Of a stretch of DNA of 58,633 nucleotides, positions 17,476 through 26,158 are shown piece after piece. A program made the position numbers and the translations under genes. Below the pieces are notes generated by a model, which was given only the letters and a program-made list of their open reading frames with translations, was not told where the DNA came from and did not search any database. The stretch covers positions 1 to 58,633 of the forward strand of contig JAXJWW010000022.1 of assembly GCA_036307825.1 (NCBI GenBank). The letters run 5' to 3'. Each line of letters opens with the position of its first letter. Position 1 is the stretch's first letter. This DNA is from RGIG9060 sp036307825 (GTDB lineage Bacteria > Spirochaetota > Spirochaetia > Treponematales > Treponemataceae).

Positions 17476-17517
17476 TATCATCTAAAAGAAAACTAAAAAA
17501 TATTATTTCATAAAAAC

Positions 17518-17546
17518 TTGCAATTAATTTTTTCAAATCTTATTCT
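17518..17546 (+). promoter_or_regulatory. Enolase promoter (leaderless geometry)
   Basis: TTGCAA (17518-17523), 17-bp spacer, TATTCT (17541-17546), six bases, then the ATG at 17553. No Shine-Dalgarno is present. Confidence 0.6.
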
Positions 17547-17552
17547 TATAGT

Positions 17553-18842
17553 ATGAGATGTGAAATTCTAAAAATTGTTGGTCGTGAAATTATAGATTCA
17601 CGAGGAAATCCAACTGTAGAGGCTGAAGTTCATCTTACAAATGGAATTTCAGCAAGAGCCTCTGTACCAAGTGGAGCTTCAACAGGCAAATATGAAGCTG
17701 TAGAATTACGAGATGGCGACATGAATCGTTTTCATGGGAAAGGTGTATCTAAGGCTGTTGAAAATATCAATACGATAATAAACTCTGCTCTTAAGGGTAT
17801 GGATGCAAGTGATATTTATAAAATTGATAATGTAATGAAAGAACTTGATGGTACAAGAGATAAATCAAAACTTGGAGCAAATGCAATTCTTGCTGTTTCA
17901 TTAGCTACTGTAAAATCAAGTGCTATGTCATTTAATCTTCCGATTTATAAATTTATTGGTGGAATAATTGGAAAACAAACTCCAATCCCTATGATGAATA
18001 TTTTAAATGGTGGAGCTCACACAAATAATAATATTGATATTCAAGAATTTATGATTATGCCAATTGGTGCAAATAAATTTTCAGAAGCATTAAGGTGGTG
18101 TGTTGAAGTTTTTCATACATTAAAAAATATTTTAAATGAAAAAGGATTGTCAATTTCTGTTGGTGATGAAGGTGGTTTTTCTCCAAATTTGAAAAACGAA
18201 GAAGAAGCTATCATGTTGATTTTAGAAGCAATAAAAAAATCTGGTTATATTCCTGGAAAAGATTTTATGATTGCACTTGATGCCGCAGCAAGTGAATGGA
18301 AATCTAAAAAAGAAGGTAGATATAAAATGAAAAAATCAGGAAGAGAATTTTCTACGCAGGAATTAATTTTTTATTGGAAAAAACTTGTTGATAAATATCC
18401 AATAATTTCTATTGAAGATCCTCTTGATGAAGATGATTGGGATGGCTGGATTGAAATTACAAAAGAGCTTGGTGATAAAATTCAACTTGTTGGTGATGAT
18501 TTATTTGTTACAAATATAAATCGGCTCAAAAAAGGAATTGAGAAAAAATGTGCAAATTCAATTTTGATAAAATTGAATCAAGTAGGTTCTGTTTCTGAAA
18601 CTATAGAAACAGTTTTGAAAGCAAAACAAGCAGGTTATAACACAATTATTTCACATCGCTCTGGCGAAACTGAAGATACATTTATTTCAGATTTAGCAGT
18701 TGCATTAAATGCTGGTCAAATAAAAACTGGTGCGCCTTCTCGTTCTGAAAGAGTTTCAAAATATAATCAGTTGTTAAGAATTGAAGAAGAACTTGATGAT
18801 AGGGAAGAATACTTTTATAATTTTTGTAAAAGTAAAAAATAA
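17553..18842 (+). CDS. eno: Enolase
   Basis: 429 residues, full length. Catalyses 2-phosphoglycerate to phosphoenolpyruvate in glycolysis, in the cytoplasm with Mg2+. All core motifs are visible: SRGNPTVEAEV, SGASTGKYEAVELRDGD, the NGGAHTNNNIDIQEFMIMP loop (core NGGAHTNN), GDEGGFSPN with the catalytic Glu, the metal ligands in ALDAAASE, SIEDPLDEDDW and GDDLFVTN, the catalytic Lys in IKLNQVGSVSET, and SHRSGETEDTFISDLAV. The catalytic lysine block reads ILIKLNQ. It is transcribed alone from a promoter predicted to give a leaderless mRNA. Confidence 0.97.
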   Translation: MRCEILKIVGREIIDSRGNPTVEAEVHLTNGISARASVPSGASTGKYEAVELRDGDMNRFHGKGVSKAVENINTIINSALKGMDASDIYKIDNVMKELDGTRDKSKLGANAILAVSLATVKSSAMSFNLPIYKFIGGIIGKQTPIPMMNILNGGAHTNNNIDIQEFMIMPIGANKFSEALRWCVEVFHTLKNILNEKGLSISVGDEGGFSPNLKNEEEAIMLILEAIKKSGYIPGKDFMIALDAAASEWKSKKEGRYKMKKSGREFSTQELIFYWKKLVDKYPIISIEDPLDEDDWDGWIEITKELGDKIQLVGDDLFVTNINRLKKGIEKKCANSILIKLNQVGSVSETIETVLKAKQAGYNTIISHRSGETEDTFISDLAVALNAGQIKTGAPSRSERVSKYNQLLRIEEELDDREEYFYNFCKSKK

Positions 18843-18846
18843 AATA

Positions 18847-18885
18847 GGGATGTCTGATAAGTATTAGAAAACTTTTAGACATCCC
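18847..18885 (-). terminator. Terminator shared by enolase and the metal ATPase
   Basis: GGGATGTCT (18847-18855) pairs with AGACATCCC (18877-18885). On the minus strand the stem is followed by TATTTTATTTTTT, so it best serves the ATPase transcript. On the plus strand the tail is A-rich. Confidence 0.65.
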
Positions 18886-18910
18886 GATACTTAAAAAAAA
18901 ATAAGTAAAT

Positions 18911-20791
18911 TTATTTATCAAATTTTCTATCGTATAAAAATGCTGCAAACATAATTACAAATATAGAACCTGCATTGTGAACTAATGCTCCAGTTGTTGG
19001 ATTTAATAGACCTAGTACAGAAAGAATAATTGCTAAGAAATTTATAAACATGGAAAGACTTATACTAATTTTTATTGTCTTAACTGTTGCATTTGAAAGT
19101 CGCTTTAAGTAAGGAAGTTTTGAAATATCATCTTGCATAAGTGCAATATCAGCTGAATCAATAGCAATATCACTTCCAATTGTTCCCATTGCAATTCCTA
19201 CATCTGCTGTTTTTAATGCTGGAGCATCATTAATTCCATCACCAATCATACAAACTGTTTTATTTTGATTTTGTAGATTGATAATTTGTTCAACTTTCTG
19301 TTCTGGCAAAAGCTCTGAAAAAATATTTTTTATTCCTGCAAGATTCGCAAAATATTGCGCAGTTTTTTTATTATCTCCAGTAAGTAAAACTGAATTTACA
19401 TTAATTGAATTTAAGTTATTGATTATTTTAGATACATCAGAACGCAAAACATCTGATAAAGCAATTGCTCCGATACAATAATTTTCTTCTGCAATTAAAA
19501 TTACTGCTTTGCCTTGCAATCGTAATTGTTCAAGTTGTGAAAAAATATTTTCTTCAATTTTTATATTATGTTCATTTAAAAATTTTTCATTCCCACAAAT
19601 TATTTTTTTTGAAACATCGTTTACTAAAACTGTTGCAAGAATTCCTTTTCCGCTTGTCATTTTAAATTCAGTTGTTTCAAAAATTTTTATATTTTCTTTT
19701 TTTGCTAATTCCAAAATTGCTTTTGCTAACGGATGTTCACTTTTATTTTCAGCTGATGCAGTTAAACTAAGTAATTCATCTTTTGTAAATTTTTGAAATG
19801 GAATTATATCACTAACTTCTAATTTTCCAAAAGTTAAAGTTCCAGTTTTATCAAAAGTGATAGTATCAACTTTCCCCATTTTTTCTAAAGCTTCTCCGGA
19901 TTTAATTATTATTCCATGTTTTGTAGCTTGTCCAATGCCAGCCATGATTGCAGTTGGAGTTGCTAGAACTAATGCGCAAGGACAGAATACAACTAAAATG
20001 GTTACAGCTCTTGTAATATCTTTTGTAATAATCAAAGTGATAATTGCAATGATTAAGGCAATAGGAACAAGAACACTTGCCCACTTGTCAGCAATTCTTT
20101 GAATAGGAGATTTTTTGTTTTCTGCTTCTTTAACTAGTTGAATTAGTTTTTGTAAAGAACTATCTTCTCCGACTTTTGTAGCTTTTATATCAATTGTACC
20201 AAAACAATTTATTGTTCCACAAAAAACTTCGTCTCCAACTATTTTATCAATAGGTAAAGATTCTCCTGTCATAATTGATTGATTTACAGATGTTTCACCA
20301 TTTATTATGATTCCATCAACAGGAATAACTTCACCCGGTAAAATTCGAATTATGTCATTTAATTTAATTTGGTCAGCAGGAATTAAAATTTCATTTTCGT
20401 TTTCAATTTTTCTTCCTTGTGTTGGAGTTAAATTGATAAGTTTTTTCAAACCTTGTTTTGCTTTTGCAGTTGTTTTTTCTTCAAGAATTCCACCAATTGC
20501 CATGATGAATGCAACTTCTGCTGCTGCAAATAAATCTCCAATTGCGATTGCACTAATCATTGCGATTGAAATTAAAAGTGCTGATGAAATTTTACTAATA
20601 CCTTTATTGAAAATTAGTTTTCTAATTGCACTATACAATAAAGGAAGTCCTGAAATAAAAATAGTAATCCATCCAAAGTCAAAAGGAAATTTTATTTCTG
20701 TATGAGAAGTAATAAAACTTCCAACTAAAAAAAATCCTCCAATTATAGTAGCAGGAATTGATTCTAATTTGTGAATTACTTTGTGCAACAT
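18911..20791 (-). CDS. P1B-type heavy-metal-translocating ATPase
   Basis: About 626 residues from the ATG at 20791, which follows a GGAGG box; the upstream frame to 20803 would include that box. The motifs are the TGES loop (MTGESLPIDK), the membrane metal site FCPCALVLATP (CPC), the phosphorylation site FDKTGTLTFGK, the HP motif SEHPLAKAI and the hinge GDGINDAPAL. There is no N-terminal HMA domain. The last helix region carries ALVHNAGSIFVI instead of the DxG of ZntA or the Asn/Met/Ser set of copper pumps, so the metal (Zn, Cd, Mn or other) is not settled. It is an inner-membrane exporter. Its promoter is followed by an inverted repeat likely bound by a metal sensor. Confidence 0.93.
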   Translation of the reverse strand: MLHKVIHKLESIPATIIGGFFLVGSFITSHTEIKFPFDFGWITIFISGLPLLYSAIRKLIFNKGISKISSALLISIAMISAIAIGDLFAAAEVAFIMAIGGILEEKTTAKAKQGLKKLINLTPTQGRKIENENEILIPADQIKLNDIIRILPGEVIPVDGIIINGETSVNQSIMTGESLPIDKIVGDEVFCGTINCFGTIDIKATKVGEDSSLQKLIQLVKEAENKKSPIQRIADKWASVLVPIALIIAIITLIITKDITRAVTILVVFCPCALVLATPTAIMAGIGQATKHGIIIKSGEALEKMGKVDTITFDKTGTLTFGKLEVSDIIPFQKFTKDELLSLTASAENKSEHPLAKAILELAKKENIKIFETTEFKMTSGKGILATVLVNDVSKKIICGNEKFLNEHNIKIEENIFSQLEQLRLQGKAVILIAEENYCIGAIALSDVLRSDVSKIINNLNSINVNSVLLTGDNKKTAQYFANLAGIKNIFSELLPEQKVEQIINLQNQNKTVCMIGDGINDAPALKTADVGIAMGTIGSDIAIDSADIALMQDDISKLPYLKRLSNATVKTIKISISLSMFINFLAIILSVLGLLNPTTGALVHNAGSIFVIMFAAFLYDRKFDK

Positions 20792-20819
20792 TTTTGCCTC
20801 CAAAAATAAAAGATTCGAA

Positions 20820-20879
20820 ATATTCTGTATGGAATATCTTGTTTTGTTTTATAATATTCTAAGAAAATTTGTTTTACAA
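20820..20879 (-). promoter_or_regulatory. Promoter and candidate operator of the metal ATPase
   Basis: Minus strand TTGTAA (20879-20874), 17 bp, TATTAT (20856-20851). Just downstream of the -10 lies a perfect inverted repeat ATATTC-N6-GAATAT (20820-20837), well placed for a repressor. A second inverted repeat TGTTC-N6-GAACA sits upstream at 20897-20912. The rest of the 325-bp gap to 21128 holds only AT-rich DNA plus a likely promoter of the next gene (TTGTAT, 16 bp, TAAAAT ending near 21106). Confidence 0.55.
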
Positions 20880-21128
20880 GAATTATTTTTATAATATGTT
20901 CGTTAGTGAACACTTTTTGTATTTTGTTCAGTAAAAATATTATTTTAAAACTGTCGTTTTATATTAATGTGGAAATTAATTTACAAGTATATGGTAAATA
21001 AATTATTTATTTTACTTCTAGTAATATATTAGTATTTTATAATAAAAATGAACCTGCTTTTCATAGAGTGTTTTTGCTATTGTATTTTTATTAAAAATTC
21101 GTAAAATGTATTTATATAGGAATTTACG

Positions 21129-21896
21129 ATGAAACTTATTTTAACAGATTTAGACGAAACTTTACTTCATTCTGATAAAACAATTTCAGATTATTCAATT
21201 CAGATTTTAAAAAAATGTCAGGCAAAAGGAATTTTAGTTGGTTTTTCTACAAGTCGTGGAAAGGTAAATATCGAAGATTATATTAGGCAAGTTAAACCTG
21301 ATTTTGTAATTTGTAATGGTGGCGCTGGAATTTATTTTCAAAATGAATTGATAAAAACTTTTTCATTTACAGTTGAAGAAACTCAAAAACTTTTGTCTAG
21401 TGTAAAAAAATATTGTTCTCCAAATACTGAAATGACATTAGATACTTTAGAAAATATTTATTGGAATAGAAAAGAAGATAAATCTGTAAAGGGTTATGCT
21501 TTAAATTCAATTTATCATGACTTTGAAAATTTTGATTTACCTGCAATGAAATTTTGCGTAAAAACTCAAGACGAAAATGTTGTAAAGAAAATTGCACAAA
21601 CTGTTTCTTCTTGCGATTATCTTCCGTTTTCCGATATTCCTTGGTATAAATTTTCTTCTGGAAATGCAACAAAAGAAAATGCGATAAATTTTATTTGTGA
21701 AAAATTTGAAATCCCTACAGAAAAAATTATTGCCTTTGGTGATGATTTTAACGATATTGGAATGTTACAACTTTGTGGGAAAGGTGTTGCAATGGAAAAT
21801 GCAATTAGTCAAGTAAAAGCAGTTGCTGATTGTGTTACAATTTCGAATAATGAAGATGGTGTTGCAAAATTTTTAGAAGAATATTTTTGTTTGTAA
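21129..21896 (+). CDS. HAD-superfamily phosphatase, Cof type
   Basis: 255 residues, AGGAA upstream. HAD motif I is LTDLDETLLHSD (nucleophile and acid Asp), motif II is FSTSRGK, and motif IV is FGDDFNDIGML near the C-terminus. The Cof-type (IIB) cap lies between. Such enzymes dephosphorylate sugar phosphates or flavin/pyridoxal phosphates; the substrate cannot be called from sequence. No operon partner is close. Confidence 0.88.
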   Translation: MKLILTDLDETLLHSDKTISDYSIQILKKCQAKGILVGFSTSRGKVNIEDYIRQVKPDFVICNGGAGIYFQNELIKTFSFTVEETQKLLSSVKKYCSPNTEMTLDTLENIYWNRKEDKSVKGYALNSIYHDFENFDLPAMKFCVKTQDENVVKKIAQTVSSCDYLPFSDIPWYKFSSGNATKENAINFICEKFEIPTEKIIAFGDDFNDIGMLQLCGKGVAMENAISQVKAVADCVTISNNEDGVAKFLEEYFCL

Positions 21897-22044
21897 ATTC
21901 TAAACTCATTAAAGTTTTACTTTAATAAATGTGTATAGAAAAAATAAATATTTCATGTTAAAATAATTTTATTCTTTAATTTGTTTTTATGAAAATATTA
22001 TTACAAGAAAAAAGATAATAAATAATTTTACAAGGAAAATATTT

Positions 22045-23025
22045 ATGCAAGTTTTAGATTTTTATCAATTAGAAAATACTCAACAAGATTTTTGGAAAGA
22101 AAAAATAAAATTAGCAAATTGGGGAGCAGCAGATTTTTTAATTTCTTTAATTGATAAAAATGAATTTTACAAAACTCTTGGCGAAGATTCAAAATTATTT
22201 TTATTGACTAAAGAAACTGAATTGATTTGTTTTTGTACATACACAAATCAAGATTGTATTCGTGATGAAAAACTTTTTCCTTGGATTGGTTTTGTTTTTA
22301 CTTTTCCTGAGTTTCGTGGTAATCGTTTTGCATTTGATTTATTTGACTATATTTTTGAAACTGAAAGAGAAAAGAAAAATCCGGTAGAAAAAATTTATAT
22401 AGCAACAGATCATGAAGGTTTGTATGAAAAATATGGTTTTACATTTATTGAAAAAAGAATAGATGTTTGGGGCGATGAATGTAAAATTTATTATAAGAAT
22501 GTTGTTTGTCATCCTAAAATTGAAACTGAAAGAATGATTTTACGAATGTACAAAAATGAAGATTACGAAAAAGTTTTTAAATGGACAGGCGACCCAAAAG
22601 TAAATAAATTCATGATGTATACACTTTACGAAAAAGCAAGTGATGTAAAAAAATGGTTTAATATTTTATATCAAGATGAAAAACAAATTGAATTGGTTTT
22701 TGAATTAAAAGAAACTGGTGAACTAATTGGTGGCGGTGGAATTGGATATGATGAAAATTTAAACTGCTGGGTGATTGGTTATAACTTGCGTCCAGAATTT
22801 TGGGGAAAAGGTTTTACAGTTGAAGCCTTATCATCAATGATTGATTACGCAAAAGAAAAATATGGCGTAAAAAAAATTGAAGGTACGTTTGCAGTTGATA
22901 ATATTGGTAGTCGTCGTGTTATGGAAAAATTAGGAATGACATTTGATCATGACACTGAATATTCAAAGTTTGATGGTTCTGCAACTTTCAAGGCAAAAAC
23001 TTTTTCAAAAATAATTGCAGATTAA
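22045..23025 (+). CDS. Double-domain GNAT acetyltransferase
   Basis: 326 residues, AAGGAAAA before the ATG. Two GNAT folds are joined. Domain 1 (about 1-150) has FPEFRGNRFAFDLFDYIF as its acetyl-CoA loop and ends with DHEGLYEKYGF. Domain 2 (about 160-320) is RimJ/RimL-like: IETERMILRMY, YNLRPEFWGKGFTVEALSSM with the pyrophosphate-binding loop, and VDNIGSRRVMEKLGM. The two halves differ in subfamily, so this is a fusion rather than an internal duplication. Substrates are unknown; the C-terminal half resembles enzymes that acetylate N-termini or small amines. Confidence 0.85.
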   Translation: MQVLDFYQLENTQQDFWKEKIKLANWGAADFLISLIDKNEFYKTLGEDSKLFLLTKETELICFCTYTNQDCIRDEKLFPWIGFVFTFPEFRGNRFAFDLFDYIFETEREKKNPVEKIYIATDHEGLYEKYGFTFIEKRIDVWGDECKIYYKNVVCHPKIETERMILRMYKNEDYEKVFKWTGDPKVNKFMMYTLYEKASDVKKWFNILYQDEKQIELVFELKETGELIGGGGIGYDENLNCWVIGYNLRPEFWGKGFTVEALSSMIDYAKEKYGVKKIEGTFAVDNIGSRRVMEKLGMTFDHDTEYSKFDGSATFKAKTFSKIIAD

Positions 23026-23088
23026 ATTAACATGTGATAAAATAATCTATATGATTAAGATGATGGATTTATGTAGAATTGTTTTTTG

Positions 23089-23135
23089 CTAGGAGATTGC
23101 CTTAGTGTAATTTTTTAGCAGTCTCCTAGTTGTTT
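23089..23135 (+). terminator. Terminator between two GNAT genes
   Basis: CTAGGAGA (23089-23096) pairs with TCTCCTAG (23122-23129), followed by TTGTTTTATT. Confidence 0.7.
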
Positions 23136-23167
23136 TATTAAAATAATTTTTTGGAGATATAATTTTT

Positions 23168-23800
23168 ATGAAAACAAATTTTACAATTAGACAAGAAGAG
23201 TCTAAGGATTTTTTTACAGTTGAAAATTTAGTGCGAGAAGCATTTTGGAATGTTTATCAACCTGGTTGTGATGAACATTTTATCGTTAATCAATACAGAG
23301 ATAATCCAGATTTTATTAAAGAACTTTCTTTAGTTTTAGAACTTGATAATAAATTAATTGGTTACATAATGTTTTCTAAAGCACGAATTGATTGTGATAA
23401 TGGAACAAAACTTGATGTTGTAACTTTTGGATCGTTAGCAATTCATCCAGATTTTCAACGAAAGGGATTTGGAAAAAGCTTAGTTGATTATTCTTTAGAA
23501 AAAGCAAAAGACTTAGGTTATACTTGTGTATTTATTTGTGGTAATGGAGAATTTTATGGAAAAAGCGGATTTGTTCCTGCAACCACAAAAGGAATTCGTT
23601 ATGCAGATGATCCAGAAGGTGAAGCTCTTTATTTTTTGTGTAAAGAATTAAAAGAAAATTTTTTAAAAGATGTTTATGGTATTTATCATGATCCCAAAGG
23701 ATATTTTATTCCACATGAAAAACCAGAGGCTTTTGAAAAATATGAATCAACTTTTCCAAAGAAAGAGAAATTAAAATTACCAGGACATATTTTTGGATAA
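23168..23800 (+). CDS. GNAT-family N-acetyltransferase
   Basis: 210 residues with GGAG upstream. A single GNAT domain with TFGSLAIHPDFQRKGFGKSLVDYSL (the Q-R-K-G-F-G-K acetyl-CoA loop) at about residues 88-112 and the following ICGNGEFYGKSGFVPA. The C-terminal ~60 residues (LKENFLKDVYGIYHDPKGYFIPHEKPEAFEKY) resemble the YhbS/predicted N-acetyltransferase branch. The substrate is unknown. It sits between two terminators, so it is probably monocistronic. Confidence 0.88.
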   Translation: MKTNFTIRQEESKDFFTVENLVREAFWNVYQPGCDEHFIVNQYRDNPDFIKELSLVLELDNKLIGYIMFSKARIDCDNGTKLDVVTFGSLAIHPDFQRKGFGKSLVDYSLEKAKDLGYTCVFICGNGEFYGKSGFVPATTKGIRYADDPEGEALYFLCKELKENFLKDVYGIYHDPKGYFIPHEKPEAFEKYESTFPKKEKLKLPGHIFG

Positions 23801-23830
23801 TAAAGAAATCTAAAAATTTGTAATGCTGTT

Positions 23831-23865
23831 AGGGAGAAATTATTTATTTAATTTCTCCCTTTTTA
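23831..23865 (+). terminator. Rho-independent terminator
   Basis: AGGGAGAAAT (23831-23840) pairs with ATTTCTCCCT (23851-23860) followed by TTTTT. Confidence 0.8.
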
Positions 23866-23904
23866 ACTTAAAATTTGTATTACAAACTTTTTATGGGAGT
23901 AAAT

Positions 23905-24579
23905 ATGAATAAAATAAAACTTTTATTAAATGCAATAATTAAATTTTCTTTTGGAATTATTTTTGTAGGCTTACTTTTGTTTTTACCTGCAGGAACAATA
24001 AAATTTTTTAATGCTTGGCTTTTTATTGGTTTGTTATTTATTCCAATGTTTATTTTAGGAATTTTTTTATTTATAAAATCGCCTGAACTTTTAGAAAAAA
24101 GACTTAATGCAAAAGAAAAGGAAAAAACACAAAAAGGAGTTGTTGGTTTTTCCGCAATTTTATTTTTAGCTAGTTTTTTAATTGCTGGATTTGATTTTCA
24201 TTTTGTATGGAGTAAAGTTCCATTTTGGTGCGTAGTTTTAGCAAGTGTAATTTTTATTCTCTTTTACATTTTGTACGCAGAAGTTATGCGAGAAAATATT
24301 TATTTATCAAGAACTATCGAAGTTCAAGAAAATCAAAAAGTAATTGATTCTGGACTTTATGGAATTGTTCGTCATCCAATGTATGCTGTAACAATTTGGC
24401 TTTTTTTATCAATTCCTATTGTGCTTGGTTCTTGGTGGGCTTTATTGTGTATGGCACCTTATCCATTTTTAATTGCAATAAGAATTTTGAACGAAGAAAA
24501 AATCTTAGAAGAAAAATTAGTTGGTTACAAAGAATATAAAGACAAAGTTAAATATAGATTGCTTCCATTTATTTGGTAA
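23905..24579 (+). CDS. Isoprenylcysteine carboxyl methyltransferase-like membrane protein
   Basis: About 224 residues from the ATG at 23905, preceded by GGGAG; an upstream in-frame start at 23875 has no ribosome site. Five or so membrane helices. The conserved C-terminal signature GLYGIVRHPMYAVTIW and EEKILEEKLVGYKEYKDKVKYRLLPFIW (cores RHPMY and NEEKILEE) is that of the ICMT/PEMT-like family, which binds S-adenosylmethionine at the membrane face. The bacterial substrate is unknown, since prenylated proteins are not expected. Its 3' end overlaps the convergent NTPase gene by 11 bp. Confidence 0.85.
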   Translation: MNKIKLLLNAIIKFSFGIIFVGLLLFLPAGTIKFFNAWLFIGLLFIPMFILGIFLFIKSPELLEKRLNAKEKEKTQKGVVGFSAILFLASFLIAGFDFHFVWSKVPFWCVVLASVIFILFYILYAEVMRENIYLSRTIEVQENQKVIDSGLYGIVRHPMYAVTIWLFLSIPIVLGSWWALLCMAPYPFLIAIRILNEEKILEEKLVGYKEYKDKVKYRLLPFIW

Positions 24580-25210
24580 TTTGTGAAAATACTTGTTTGA
24601 AAAAATTTGTAAAACCAATTTCAATCGTAGATTTATCAACTGCAAGATTATCTTCTAAATCGTTATAGTATTTTTCAGTTTTAATATCTACAGAAAGTGA
24701 ATCGAGAGGGAATCCTTCTACAACTTTACTATGTGGTTTATCCACAAGATAAAAAGGTTCTATTTCTAAAGAAGAATCCATACTTGAAAAAATATTTTTT
24801 TCATCAAGGATTAAACAAATTGCGTTTTTATATTTTGCCTTTATTTTACCACCGTAAGAAGTTGCAAGTTTTGCGTAATATTCAAGAGCTTCTTCATCGG
24901 TAAGTGTTTTTCCATTTACTCTACGAATATGAGTTCCGGGCTGATTTTTTTCATCAACATTTTCAAAGTATAATCCAGAGTCACAACTAAAAAGTGGAAT
25001 TTGTAAAACTTTGTAATATGCCTTTGCTTTTATGATTGCATTTTCTAAAGGATTTTTTCCACTTTCATCAATTTGAGGAAGTTCGATATTTTTAAATTCT
25101 TGTAAATTTTGTAAATCTTTTAAGCCAATGATTTCGATATTAAGAGAATTTGTAACTCTTTGCATTGATTCTAATTTTGCTTTGTTTGTTGTGGCGTAAA
25201 GTAATTTCAT
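24569..25210 (-). CDS. HAM1/RdgB-like non-canonical purine NTP pyrophosphatase
   Basis: 213 residues. The N-terminal ATTNKAKLESM matches the S/T-x-N-x-x-K substrate loop of the HAM1 family. The block DESGKNPLENAIIKAKAYY matches its E-x-(G)-x-x-x-x-N-A-x-x-K-A motif, and SCDSGLYFE the D-S-G-L-x-x motif. Family members hydrolyse ITP, XTP or dITP to the monophosphate plus PPi, cleaning the nucleotide pool. The C-terminal region is more divergent than in RdgB, so a variant specificity is possible. The start is backed by TTGTTT-17-TAAAAT-6-ATG, implying a leaderless mRNA whose promoter lies partly in the end of the upstream kinase gene. Confidence 0.82.
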   Translation of the reverse strand: MKLLYATTNKAKLESMQRVTNSLNIEIIGLKDLQNLQEFKNIELPQIDESGKNPLENAIIKAKAYYKVLQIPLFSCDSGLYFENVDEKNQPGTHIRRVNGKTLTDEEALEYYAKLATSYGGKIKAKYKNAICLILDEKNIFSSMDSSLEIEPFYLVDKPHSKVVEGFPLDSLSVDIKTEKYYNDLEDNLAVDKSTIEIGFTNFFKQVFSQITK

Positions 25211-25216
25211 AAAATA

Positions 25217-25245
25217 ATTTTAACAAAAATAAATTTTTAAAACAA
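25217..25245 (-). promoter_or_regulatory. Promoter of the HAM1-like gene (leaderless geometry)
   Basis: Minus strand TTGTTT (25245-25240), 17 bp, TAAAAT (25222-25217), 6 nt, ATG at 25210. The -35 lies inside the 3' end of the APH-like gene. Confidence 0.55.
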
Positions 25246-26067
25246 CTCGTCAAGTAAAATATAATAGTTAATTTTTTTCCAATCAGGTTTGATTTTTAAG
25301 TTTTGAAAAAATAAATTTTCATCAAATTTGTATTTGCCTTTACCGTAAATTCCTGTAGTATTATCCTTTAAACTTCTGTAACAAATTGCAATATCATTCC
25401 ATTTGTCAATTATTCCAGCTCTTCCAACATCAATAATTCCAAAATTATTTTTATTAGTTTTATTAAAAAATATATTTGGCAAACAAAAATCACCATGGGA
25501 AAAACATTTTTCGTTTTCATTTATCGTGGGCTTATTTTCTTTTAACCAATTTAATAATTCTTGTGGATTTTCAAATTTTCCATTTTTATTATTTGTTGAA
25601 AAAGTATCTTCTTGACAATCTTCAATATCAATTAAATTATTTTTAACATTAAATTCTGCTTGTAAAAGTTTTCTTTCTAAATTGTGATTTGAAGGACAGT
25701 TTGAAATATCTAAATTCCAGATATTATTTAAAATTTTAGAAATCATTTCTGTTAATAAATTTTCGTTATTTAAAAAATATTCATCACATGCCATTGTAAA
25801 ATCATTTTTATTTTCAGTAATTTCATTTTGAATTTTTGACATTAGTATATAAAGTTTGTTATCAATAATTTCTGAATCAAAAATTTTAGGAGAAATAATT
25901 TCATTTTGTTTTTCTAGCCATAATAAAGTGTTTAATTCATTTTGTGATTCAAAATTATTTTCTTGAATTTTTAAAACTGAATCATCAAAAATTAAAACTT
26001 GCGAATCTGATTTTCCGATTGTATCAAGAGAATAGTTTTGATGTTTTAGTTTTTCAAAAATACGCAT
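25237..26067 (-). CDS. Aminoglycoside phosphotransferase, APH(3')-like
   Basis: 276 residues. The kinase catalytic loop CFSHGDFCLPNIFF puts the catalytic Asp at residue 193 (Asp190 in APH(3')-IIIa), followed by the metal-binding segment IIDVGRAGIIDKWNDIAICYRSL. The C-terminus, IKPDWKKINYYILLDELF, closely follows that of APH(3')-III enzymes. Members phosphorylate the 3'-hydroxyl of kanamycin-type aminoglycosides with ATP. The N-lobe is diverged and a low-complexity segment precedes the catalytic loop, so resistance is possible but not shown. It is divergent from an AAC(3)-like gene. Base composition equals the surroundings, so it does not look recently acquired. Confidence 0.85.
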   Translation of the reverse strand: MRIFEKLKHQNYSLDTIGKSDSQVLIFDDSVLKIQENNFESQNELNTLLWLEKQNEIISPKIFDSEIIDNKLYILMSKIQNEITENKNDFTMACDEYFLNNENLLTEMISKILNNIWNLDISNCPSNHNLERKLLQAEFNVKNNLIDIEDCQEDTFSTNNKNGKFENPQELLNWLKENKPTINENEKCFSHGDFCLPNIFFNKTNKNNFGIIDVGRAGIIDKWNDIAICYRSLKDNTTGIYGKGKYKFDENLFFQNLKIKPDWKKINYYILLDELF

Positions 26068-26073
26068 ACTTAA

Positions 26074-26101
26074 AAATTACATAGTTTAAAAAATAAGTCA
26101 A
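26074..26101 (-). promoter_or_regulatory. APH-like gene promoter (leaderless geometry)
   Basis: Minus strand TTGACT (26101-26096), 16 bp, TAATTT (26079-26074), 6 nt, ATG at 26067. No Shine-Dalgarno. Confidence 0.55.
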
Positions 26102-26158
26102 GTTTATTGTTGCAAAATTTTATTATTGATATTATCATAATTCTAAGGAGAGTTTTTT

